Origin: Deuterostichococcus epilithicus
Taxonomy: Eukaryota; Chlorophyta; Trebouxiophyceae; Prasiolales; Stichococcaceae
DNA: 64,000 nt
Direction: 5' to 3'
Assembly (NCBI GenBank): GCA_033439295.1
Contig: JAVTLE010000004.1
Coordinates: 806,012 to 870,011, forward strand
Positions 1 through 10,000 of this stretch are shown here, piece after piece; position 1 is the first letter of the stretch; the number at the start of each line of letters is the position of its first letter. The notes under the pieces are model-generated. The model made no database searches, was not told the origin of the DNA, and saw nothing but the letters and a program-made list of their open reading frames with translations. A program made the translations under genes and the position numbers.

Positions 1-1188
1 ATTGGCTCGAGATGATTGCAGCAGCCGCATTTTTGCCGCACGCACGCCAGCAGCATGCAGGATCGATTTTTGGAGACGTCAGATTCGATAAGTCCTGAGC
101 ATCGCGAAATTCCGAACGCAACTATGTGCAGTGCAACTACAGCAAGCATGCTGCACCCCTAACGCCGTCCTTCTGCAGCCACCACCTCTGCGCATATAGC
201 ACCGCACCTCTCCAAATTGTCAGCTGGTATCCATCACTGTACCTCAACGTGATGCTCAGGCCTAATTTCCAAACGCAACTAGGTGCAGCGCAAGTACAGC
301 AGGCACGCTGCACCCTTAACAACGTCACCCTTCAGCCGCCGCCTCTGCGCGCACAGCACCACACCTCTCCAGGTAGTCAGCTGGCACCCGTTAACGTAGT
401 ACCTCAACGTGATGCTCATGCTTGGCTGACCCTGCGCAATTACGGTCCCCCCACCTGTCTCGACTTCATCTCGCTGGATGCGGGAAAGTCAATTGGGTGC
501 CGCACTACTCCCACAATGCCTAGCACACTGCCTTGTCCAATACGTTTCGCTATAGCTTTTGCCTGTTTGACACTACTGACCCTTGCAGCCACCGTCTAGC
601 GCACCTGGGACACTTTCCTGTCTGCCTGACCTCGAGCCAGGTGCCTTTTCTGTTGTGTGCATGCTGCTTGGCCGATCCCGCCTGAGTGCATTCCACCCGG
701 CTCGCAGCCTTAGTTGCGGGGAAAGTATCGCCGCACTACTCCCGCTGCACCAGGTCGATGCGGTGAGCACGAGTCTACACTTACCGACGACAGAGCCTCA
801 GCTGGGCCGAGCCAGAAGAGGTCCTAACGATGGGCAGCTTGCGCTCTATGATAGCGACCAACCTTTATCAAAAGCACAGCAGCCTTGGCCTTGCAAGCTC
901 GTGTGGCGTGCGACTGCAGCGGGTTGGTCCAAGTTTTCGAATCCGGTGCAAACCAGCCCTTCTTGAGTCCACGCTAACAGCAGCTCTCTTTGATTCTGAT
1001 GCTTGTCGGATCTTCGAATGTCCCTGCATGGCTCGGTCAACCTGCTGTGACTTACCGACACACCGCCTGGCCGCACGCCACCATGTCAGCTGCGGCAGTG
1101 CCAGCTCAGGTGCGTGCTTCAAATATAAATGTGAAGTTGCAGACACCACAAGTGCATACAAGCCTGCAACGACTGGACGTGTGCGAAT
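1..1188. other. 5' flank without a supported gene
   Basis: I see no coding region with recognisable domains. The stretch holds a tandem duplication (listed separately) and looser repeated phrases, for example a GCCGCACTACTCCC core near 500 and again near 737. It ends at the start codon of the first RBR ligase, so it probably carries that gene's promoter and 5' UTR. No TATA-like element stands out. Confidence 0.5.
111..422. repeat. Tandem duplication, unit about 157 bp
   Basis: Copy 1 (about 111-265) and copy 2 (about 269-422) run in parallel. Both hold a CGCAACTA(T/G)GTGCAG core, a CTGCACCC core, a CACCTCTCCA core and the ending ACCTCAACGTGATGCTCA. They diverge by scattered substitutions and small indels. 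Confidence 0.8.
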
Positions 1189-3958
1189 ATGCAGGCGCCT
1201 GTGCAAATCGACTTGAGCGCCCCAGATGCCGCCGTGCTCTGGCCAGCCTCGCCGATCGATCTGGACGCCCTCAGCGACTCAGAGCTCGCACTGCCCTCTA
1301 AGCGGCGACGTCGAAGTCGAGAACCTCAGGTCATCGAGGTGCGGATCAGTCACCCAAGTTTCTCGATGGTGGAGTGCAGCTACAGCAAGTTGGTCTTCAG
1401 GACGCAACACCCCGCGCAACTGAGTGTCCCGCTCGACTGTCCCAACGACCCAGTCTTGCCGGTTGCACAGCACGTCCACCTGTGCTTCAGCAGGTTCCAT
1501 CCTAGCCATGCCAGTGACAGCATTCCTGCCGCAGTACTGCAGACACTACTTACTGTCATGTTGCACGCGCAGCTCGGCTCGTCCCCGTCGTCCAGCGACG
1601 AAGATGATGTGCGCTTCATCGGCAACGGCGCAGCAGAGCGGAAAGCCGTCCAGGCGCGCAGGCTGCGGCAGCTGCATCACCCGCCCGGGGTGCGGCGGGA
1701 CCCCGCCCAGCGGCGGCGGCACGCACGCGGCGGGGCGGCCGCCGCCGCCGATACCATCTGCATCGACAGCGAAGACGACGGCGGTGCAGGGTCTGCCGCC
1801 GGCACGGCAGCCGGCGGCGGCACGGACGCCGCAGCCGCCGCGGACGCTGCAGCAGCAGCCGCCGCAGGCGGCGCAGCCCCGGCAGCAGAGGATGGCGACC
1901 CGTGCACCAGCAGCTGCGGCATCTGCCTGAATGACGAGCTGGCGAGGCGCAGCATGTACCGCCTGGACGGATGCCGCCACGAGTTTTGCCGCGCGTGCCT
2001 GCGGCAGCACGTCATGATGAGCGTCGACCAACAGAAGCAGCTGCCCAGGCGCGCATCTTACGTCATTTTCGTCGTTGTGCAGCCTCCGCACGTGCATCTC
2101 CCGCAGGTTGCTGAGACAAAACCCGAGCCAGCTGGGCGACTGGCAAAGGCCGTGGCGTGGTGGCTGGGAGCCGCTCCGGAGCGAGCAGTCAGCGCCTCAG
2201 CCTCACTGCACGATGCTGACCAGTGCCATGCCTGTGTGACAATTGCAATCGCTGCATGCGCCGGATTGCTGCACACCAACACATGCAGCTCATGACCGCC
2301 GCCCCATGCCGGCTCGCCACAGGCTGCACACCGCAGAACGAGCTGCGTTGAGGGTGTGAATTTGTGCAGACTGCCAGACGTGTCTCCAGGTGCCCGCGGC
2401 CGGAGGGCAGCCCGGGACGTCGAGAGCCGATGAGACATGCTACGCATCACGCGCATCCTGGCGACTGCAGGTGCCCGCAGCCAGAGTGCAACAAGGGCAT
2501 CGCAGCCGAGGCGGTGCGGTGGCTGCTCAGCGCCCGGGAGTGGGGCGCGGTGCTGGACGTGGCTGCCGAGGCGTGCCTGCCGGCCGACCAGAAGCTGTAC
2601 TGCCCCTACGCCGACTGTTCAGCGCTGATGGTGCTGCTGCGACTCGCTCCCCGTCAGCTCAATCATGAGCGTGCCTGCGCGGGATGGCAGCAGCTTCAAG
2701 GAAAGGCTTCTTTTACAGCTTTCGCATCGAGCAGTGCTTCCTCCTGGTGATGCTCAGCCTGGTGATGCTCAGCCTGGTGATGCTCAGGTGGCCGGCGACC
2801 AGTTTGGCATGGCCGGCGACACCGCGTGCCCGCACTGCAGGAACTGAGCGTTGGCAGTTCGACTCGCCTGAGCTGCCTCTGCACCGCTCTCTTTCCTCTC
2901 GGTGACCGGCGGCTCAGCAGAGTCGGCGACACCATGTGCCCGCACTGTCGGATTGCGCCAACTGAACCTCCCACGACACGCCTCAACATTTCCTCTACAA
3001 CGAGTTTGTTTCAGGGCCTCAAGGTGGCTCTGTCATGAAGCGACGAGCTGCTGCCCGATTCCGCGTGTTAAAGTGCTGAATCCCGGCCTGGCAGCGGCGC
3101 CGCAGCACTCTTGTGCGGGCAGGGTCGCCTCGGCAAGAAGTCCGCTGTGCTGCTCTGTCCAATGTCGCGAGCACTGAGTGCCGCCTCCTGTGTGGACAGC
3201 CGCGCAGCAGGCTGTGCGGGGAGCCCAGGAAGCAGCCGCATCCCAGCGCGTTGTGAGGTCTGCAGGGCTGCTACACGCCTTTGTCAGGTTTCAAGGAGTC
3301 CACCTGATGTCTGTCAATGTGACGCAGGAAGCTGTGCGGGGAGGGCGGCAAGCAGCCGCACCCGGGCGCCGACTGCGCAGCGGCGGCCGCCGGCGCACAC
3401 CTCGCCTCGGACGCCGGCGTGCTGAGCCTGGCGCAGAAGAAGAACTGGGGGCAGTGCCCCAGCTGCCGCTCGATGGTGGAGCGCCTCGCGGGCTGCAACT
3501 TCATGGTGAGCTGTCGAAAGAGCATCAACATGCGAAGCTGTACGGGGCCTCAGGGTATGGAGGGCATTCACGCAGAACAGGGTTGGTGCAGCATTGGCGC
3601 ATGCTGCCCTGTGCTTGGCGCCGCCTGCGCAGCCTCTCGCGTTGTGTGAGATCGAGCACGGTGCCGTCGCACCCTTGGTGATGCATGCACTTGCCTGTGC
3701 TGTCTCCGACAGGGGCGTGCTGGTGCATGAATGGCCCTGCTCGGGTGTTGAAGACGCATGGCTTTGGGCGACATGCTGCGCCCACTTCACATAACCAGGA
3801 AGTCATCTCCTTTGGCGCCCCGCCAGTCGTCCATCCACTCTCGTGTCCTGCACACGCAGACATGCGCGTGGCGGGGCTGCAACACGGCATTCTGCTATAA
3901 GTGCGGCAAGAAGGCGGGCAGCTCGTTCCAGCGAGACCACTACTCCTGCTGCAGCTGA
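1189..3958 (+). CDS. RBR (RING-IBR-RING2) E3 ubiquitin ligase
   Basis: Six exons: 1189-1329, 1573-2048, 2471-2630, 2788-2840, 3328-3505, 3860-3958 (368 residues); phases agree at every junction. The N-terminal 160 residues are low-complexity, with acidic patches (SSSDEDD, DSEDDGG) and a basic run. RING1 follows (CGIC...CRHEFCRAC, ending RCPQPEC). The IBR contains KLYCPYADCSALM, CPHC and KLCGEGG. RING2 contains CPSC and AGCNFM, whose Cys is the expected ubiquitin thioester residue, and ends with FCYKCG. RBR ligases take ubiquitin from an E2 onto this Cys before transfer to substrate. The intron after 2048 appears to start with GC and that after 2840 with GA; both are inferred from phase and the Zn-ligand pattern. 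The start is the first ATG of exon 1. The next gene is a paralogue in the same orientation. Substrate unknown. Confidence 0.85.
2743..2787 (+). repeat. Three 15-bp units at the exon 4 acceptor of the first RBR gene
   Basis: CCTGGTGATGCTCAG occurs three times without a gap (2743-2757, 2758-2772, 2773-2787), and exon 4 begins at 2788. Each unit ends in CAG, so there are three possible 3' splice sites. The unit is 15 bp with no stop in frame, so use of an upstream site would add one or two PGDAQ peptides. Confidence 0.9.
2916..2951 (+). repeat. Intronic echo of RBR exon 4
   Basis: This copies the end of exon 4 (about 2808-2844). Both contain GGCGACACC followed by GTGCCCGCACTG. The echo lies about 108 bp downstream, inside the intron. 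Confidence 0.75.
3205..3250 (+). repeat. Intronic echo of RBR exon 5 and its acceptor
   Basis: It resembles 3323-3370, the exon 5 acceptor and first codons. Shared blocks are GCTGTGCGGGGAG and AGCAGCCGCA. The offset is about 119 bp. Confidence 0.8.
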
Positions 3959-4834
3959 GCCGGCAGACGCGGCACTCAGGTGAGGGTTCTGCAAGTGCAG
4001 CGCTTGTGGCTGCGATGTTGCAGATCCTCGGTGTTGCTGCATGCGGGTGCGCCAGCACCTTCCTGCCGCCATTTGTGCATGATGTCGGCCGGTCTCGAGG
4101 ACCGAGCCGTACTTCAGCCTGGTGTGGTTGCATGCAGGATTGTGGAGTCGATCGCAGCGGCTGCAACTGCTCTGTGTGCTGAAGTCGCCGCTGTGTACCG
4201 TTTGCCGGGGCTGCCAGCGCTCCGCAGTCCCCCCCCCATGATCTGCCAGAGTCGGTGGTGGACGGATCAGGATGCGACCTGGGGCCACATACCATGTACT
4301 TCACAAAACAACAGAAGCTGCTGGAACTTCTGTATGAGAGAGTGTACATGAGCCAGTGTACATGACCCAGTTAGGTAATTTGAAGGAACACGGCTTTGTC
4401 ATGCAGAGGAAGAGGACAGTGGATGCAGGGGCAGCTGACAGACTTCATCACGACGGCAATGGCTGATGCCGCCATCGTTTCCTGGTCACAATTGGATGTA
4501 CAGAACAAGTCACGCTTGCCAGTTGTTTTCGTCAACCGCATCTTGAAGAGCCTGCGAGTGTGCAATCAACGGGTTCGTGCTTCAGAAGCGAGAACAGTCG
4601 TTATCCCAGCGGTACGGTCATGGTATTGTCGTACACGTTTTGACTGCTGTGCTGAGCACGATTCCACAGGCTGTCGACACACAAACAACAGGGAGTCAAC
4701 TCAGATCGCGCAGGTGCGAACGGCACAACACTCAAACAAACACGCTGCTAGAAATATCGGCGGCAACAGGCAGTGGCGAGATCTCGAAGAGCACTTGAAA
4801 TCATCAGACTTTGCACCTCGTAAGCTTGAGAACA
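3959..4834. other. Intergenic, nothing recognised
   Basis: The gap between the two RBR genes. It has no ORF with a recognised domain. It should hold the 3' end of the first gene and the promoter of the second. Confidence 0.5.
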
Positions 4835-6588
4835 ATGGCGAGTCACAGCTGCGGCATATGCCTGGAGACGCATTTGCCGGCTGCCTCCATGTTCACCTCA
4901 TGTGCCTGCGCACACCGCTTCTGCCGGCCCTGCATGCAACTGCACGCCTCAACGATAGTGCAGTCCAAGAAGACCTCGATTAGGTTTGTTGAGGAGCCCG
5001 CTGCCACTTGATGTGACCAAAGCTTTTGGAAGCTTGCTATGGTGTCTCGTCTGGAGCGTTGCCTGAAAGGGGCTCGTCGCATCAAGCTCGAAAGGCGCTG
5101 GGTCTTTCCTTACGTTACAGGTGTCCAGACACAGACTGCAAAACGCTGCTGCCGGACACAGACTGCAAGGCGCTGCTGCCGGCCGCAGAGTGGGCGACAT
5201 TGCAGGCGCTGGAGGATGCTGCCATACCGGATTCCAGGAAGCTGTACTGTCCCGGCGCCAGCTGCTCGGCGCTGATCGTGCTGCCTGCCAGCGGCGCGTC
5301 TGCAGATGGCGTGGCGGTGTGCCCAAAATGCCAAAAGTACGTGCTCTCTGAGATTGCCGCAAAGCCTCAAGCCTGATTGGTGATGTGCTCTCGTGTCAAG
5401 CTGCACTGTACTGCATTGCTACGCTGCAATGGGCATGATGCGCAGGGGACGAGATTGCTGCGCTCATCACGGAAAAACCGCGCTCGACATATGGTGTCTG
5501 AACCGCTGCAGCGAAAAGTCGTGATCGTGGCGCTTGTGGAGCCGCAGGGAGGTGTGCGTGCACTGCCGCTCGGAAGCTCACCCCTTCAGCACCTGTGCGG
5601 AGGCATTGAGCGCCGGCTTCGACGCCCGCGTGCGCGAGATGGCGGTTGAGAACAAATGGAGGCAGTGCCCTGAGTGCAGGTGAGATGTTGAGAAATGATA
5701 TTATAGCCGTGGCTGTGTAACGCGGGTGCGGTCGACTGACGTCACAGCAGGCTTTCGTCCATCACGCAGCGCTACACTGCTGCCACGATGTCGCAATGGA
5801 ATCCGTAAGCACCTCCGTATTTCTCCATGCAGTCAGCTCATCGAGCTGGCGCAAGGCTGCAACCACATGACCTGCAAGTGCTCCGCCGGTGCGCAACAAC
5901 ACCCGGAACAGCTCTCCGCTGTTTGCGGGATGTGATGTTCCAGTAGCTTTGGAAGCAGCATTGCAGATCTAGCTGGAGGGCGTCCACACAATGCTTTTTC
6001 ACTTGCACTGGCAATGCCTTGCAGAGTTCTACTTCAAGTGTGGCGCACTTTGGACGGATGGCAAGAAGACATGTGAGTGCGGCCTGTATGACGGTCGCTC
6101 GCGTGGCGCGGAGGCTGCGCGACCAGCCGTGGCTGCTGCTGCGGATGCGCCCAACAATCGCAGGGATCTGGGCATGCGAGAGGATTTCGAGAACCTGCTG
6201 CGTGCTTTGCGTCTCGACAGTCCTCCCTTGACAGTTGGACTTGCAAGGTACCGTGCCGCTACATTATGCTGGTGCATTGTATACGCTGCTCTGCTGGCTG
6301 TGCACAGTGGCATGCAGAGCGCGTGGCAGCTCACAAGGCATCGTACATTCACATCTATTGAGACTGACGGACGATGTGTGCAGGCGCGGCATTGGGCCCG
6401 GCCACCACATGTACAAGCGCACCATCTGCCGCTTCTGGCGGCAGGGCTGCTGCCGCTACGGCAGCGCCTGCACCTATGCGCATGGCAGGGACGAGCAGCG
6501 TCGCAGGACAGCAGGTTCTGACGACGACGACATCTACGGCTTCGAGGAGGACAGCGATGACAGCAATGGGTACTCGTGGTACCACTAG
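4835..6588 (+). CDS. RBR E3 ubiquitin ligase with C-terminal CCCH zinc finger
   Basis: Six exons: 4835-4983, 5121-5336, 5548-5679, 5833-5888, 6025-6247, 6384-6588 (326 residues); phases agree throughout. RING1 starts almost at the N-terminus (MASHSCGIC). The IBR holds KLYCPGASC, CPKCQK and CVHCRSEAHPFSTC. RING2 holds CPEC, then QGCNHMTCKC with the expected catalytic Cys, then FYFKCG. A linker leads to CRFWRQGCCRYGSACTYAH, a CCCH finger of spacing C-x7-C-x5-C-x3-H, and a very acidic tail (GSDDDD...EEDSDDS). CCCH fingers usually bind RNA, so the domain order suggests a ligase targeted to RNA or RNA-bound proteins; that is inference. Exon 2 contains an in-frame 27-bp duplication within the RING1 region. 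The ATG lies just upstream of the first Zn ligand, so this ligase lacks the acidic N-terminus of its neighbour. Confidence 0.87.
5128..5181 (+). repeat. In-frame 27-bp tandem duplication in RBR exon 2
   Basis: Units 5128-5154 and 5155-5181 differ at two positions and encode DTDCKTLLP then DTDCKALLP. This doubles the segment with the last RING1 Zn ligand, so one of the two Cys residues is probably surplus. Confidence 0.9.
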
Positions 6589-7051
6589 CCGCAATCTATG
6601 TGATCTGCAGACCTTCAGAGGCATTGCTTGCCCATGCGAATCTGAACTATCAACATCTGGCAGTAGCCACCAGCTTTGAGCACAGTTGTGCTTGCTTGTG
6701 AACCTTCAGTGCAACTCACCATGGTCGTTTGCATTGGCAGTAGATACTCAGCTGGACACCCAAGTTGCTGAGGGAAGGAGCATGCAATGAAGGCTCCGAC
6801 TGGGACATTCGTCAGGGATTGCAAGCTATGTTCAATGGTGACACAAAGTTCAATATGAATGTGCCACGCAGGGAGAGTGATGCCCTGCTTCGGTGCAGCG
6901 CTGGCAGCCCACAGGGCATATAGTCCTGAGCTGGAATTGTATTTCGAAAGAACCGCTGCATCAGCATTCCGAGCTGCACAACAAGACCCCTTCTGACTTC
7001 GAACCACTGCTTGCAAAGCACCGCAAGGACGTCAGTGCCGCTTGCAATACT
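6589..7051. other. Convergent intergenic region
   Basis: It lies between the 3' ends of the second RBR gene (+) and the BABAM2 homologue (-). I see no gene or repeat. Confidence 0.5.
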
Positions 7052-10000
7052 TCAAGACAGCAGGTCCGGCGGCGGAGGCAGCCTCGCCGGCGGCGCCGGC
7101 GGCGCCGATGGCACCGCCGCCTGCTGCCCCGCCGGTGCCGCCTGCTGCGCCGCCGGCAAGGGCTGCTGCTGCTGCTGTGGCGACGGCAGCCCGGAAATGG
7201 GCAGCGGCGCCGGCGGCTGGAGGTGCGCCTTCCACTGTGGCGCGGTCTCCTCCAGGTGCGCGAATATTCGCGCCGCGGCCTCCGCTGACGCCCACCGCGG
7301 CGACCACTTATAGTCCGTGTACCGGACGACGGGCCGCGACTCGTCCGCCCGGCCGCCGTCCGCCTGCAGGCGTTCCAAGCTGCGGGAATCAGACATGCGG
7401 GGCCGTGCGTCGAGGACCCGCATGCGCCTGTGCGATTTGCGTCGAGGAGCTGTCCCATGGCACGGACAGGTGACGTGCAACAATGTTTTAGACCTCTATG
7501 AAGAGCGGGACGGACTTGCAGTGTCAGCTAGCCGGTAGGTTCTCGGCATCACCGGTGCCGCTGGCTTGGGGGTGCATTCAGTACGGTTTCTCGATCTACT
7601 CATGACAGACGATCTTCTCATGACAGACATTCTGGAAGGGTCCTAGAAGAGTGCCGCAGACCTGCAGCGTGAGCTCCGGCAGCTTGTCCGGGTACTCGGC
7701 GCCTGCGGCCACGTGCAGCAGGCACACCAGGCCCTGCACTTCCACCCGCCACGACGCCCGCCTGCAGGGCAAGTGCACTGGTCACAATGCTTCCCGGCAC
7801 TTCCTGGTGTAAGATTGAAGGAGCGTCGGCGCTCTTAAGCAGACCAGGCCCTGCACCTTGCGTCTAACCGCCACGATGCCCGCTGGCAGGCGACACGCCC
7901 GCTGGTTGCCTCAGCGGAGGAGGGGAAGCTGCGGTGACAGTGTCGAGGCCCCGGCAACACAGGACCGACTGGTGGCCGGCTGAAGCGGGGTGGCCAAGCG
8001 GCTCTGATGCGTCCCCCGCATCAAGCAGGGAACCCAGCCCCAGCGACAGGCCAGGCCGGAAGGCGAGTCCACTCTGACGCCGCCGCGATTGCGACCAACA
8101 GAGTGGGCATTCAGCAGGAACACCCTAACCCCTAAAACCCTGAAACTCGACGCACCACCAGCCCCCCGAGTCGATGCGCAGCGGCGCGCCCGCCAGGTTG
8201 GCAATGGCATACAGTAGGCCAGCCCGGGCGGCGCGGGCCGCCGCCGCGCGGTCTACGGCCGCCTGCACCGCCTCCGCCGCCGCAGGAAGGAACTCCATGA
8301 GGCACATGCCGCCGGCCCAGCTTGGCAGCTGTGGCGTCCGCCCTGCACCAGTGTCACAGCAGCGCATCTCAAGAAACCCTACATGAGGCACATGCCGCTG
8401 GCCCAGTCCAGCAGAGGCGGCGCCCTGCGCGGTGTTGGAGTTAGGATGCAGGGTTTGATGCCCCCTGGGGGGGGGTTCCTGCGGCTTCTGGTGTCCCAGC
8501 TGGCTGTCTTATTTGAAAGCATACAAGCAGCCAGTCCTGCTGCATTCCGGCATGGCCCAGGTTGTGCACTGCAGCAGCCTGCCCGGTTGAGGCATCAACC
8601 GGAGCGAAGCGAAATTGCACACCCAGCAGCGCTGTCAGCTCCGGTGGCAGGTGCAGAGATGGCTGCGGGGTGGCGCCGCCGCCGCCGCCGCCTGCAATGG
8701 CTGCCCAGCTAGTGGCTGGCGCCGCGCCGCCCACTGTATACACCAGCTGCAACGACACAGGTGGCTCAAGCAAACCGCAGGCGCATCACCTCAAGTGTGG
8801 GGCGAATGTTAATGTCCGCAGGTCCCGGCGGCTTGAACATGTATCTTATCGTGCGAGCCACGAATATGATGCGCAGTGTCCGCATTGGCATCGTTTCCCA
8901 GCAGACAGCTGCGTCACGATATCGCTGTGCACAGCCCAGCCCTGTGCGGATGCGTTGGCCCGCTTATATCAGAGAACCAATATTCACCTTGAGCCGGACC
9001 TGCGCCGCCAGGGCTGCTGCGTGCGCTGCAGCCTCAGGCAGCAGTTGCGGCGCCGGCTCCGGGTGCCGTGCGCCACTCGCTGCCGGCTTGCTGGGCGACG
9101 CTGGCCGCTGGCTACTTGGCCCATCTGCATCGCTGGCAGACAGCTGCTGCTGCGGCTGGTGCAGCAGAGTAAACAGGGAGCCCAGCTGGACGCCCGGAAT
9201 GGGCAGCACGAACACCACCTGTCGACATAAATATCGCTTAAATACATCTCGTTCAGTCACCGAAATAATCCCAGCCAGCTAGACGATCTGAGGGGACGGG
9301 CCGGCACAGAGCATTCCGTGGAATGCTCCAATCGATGACACAGCATACGCTGCAGCCGCTGCTGCATGTACCACGGCAGACAGACGTGCAGACGCCCGCC
9401 AGAGGTGAGGTGGGCGGCATGTGTCGTGGCAAGGTCTGAGCTCTCAAGCTGCCCGGGCAGTGGACCTGCACTGGCAGAGGATGAGATCCACATCCTGATG
9501 GCGGCGGCTGCCGCAGCGCCCTGCAGAACGACCTGCTGCCCCTCCCTTCAAGCACCACTAGGAATTGATATGTCTGGCAGCACACCTTGATGGCGGCAGA
9601 GCCAGCAGTGCTCTGCAGCATGACCTGCCGCCCCTCCGCCGCCGTGGTGTCCAGCTCAAACTGCAGCGCGTCGTCCGTTGCGGCGACTGTGGCCACCCGA
9701 GCCGCATGGTGCGCCTGGTAGCTGCACCGCAGTTCAAGGAACACCTTGTGGTGTGGGTGCTGATTACAGCTTGGACTGCAGCGCGTCATCCGTCGCGGCG
9801 ACCAGCGCTACACGCGCCGCGAGGTGCGCCTTGCAGCTGCGCATGCAGCAACCGCACGGGAGCATGATGTTTGTCTGAGTTGGCACTAAAAGAAAGCTCG
9901 AGCCCAGGAAGCGGCGTCTGTCACGGGAACGTCAATACAGTCATCGCGAGATGTGCCTGATATCTGCGCAGCAGATGATGTCATGATGATGTGTAATGAT

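Noticed and set aside
7042-7473. Plus-strand Ala/Pro ORF ending in CAICVEEL, resembling a RING start
   Set aside because: It overlaps the last BABAM2 exon in antisense and has only two Cys in place; chance match.
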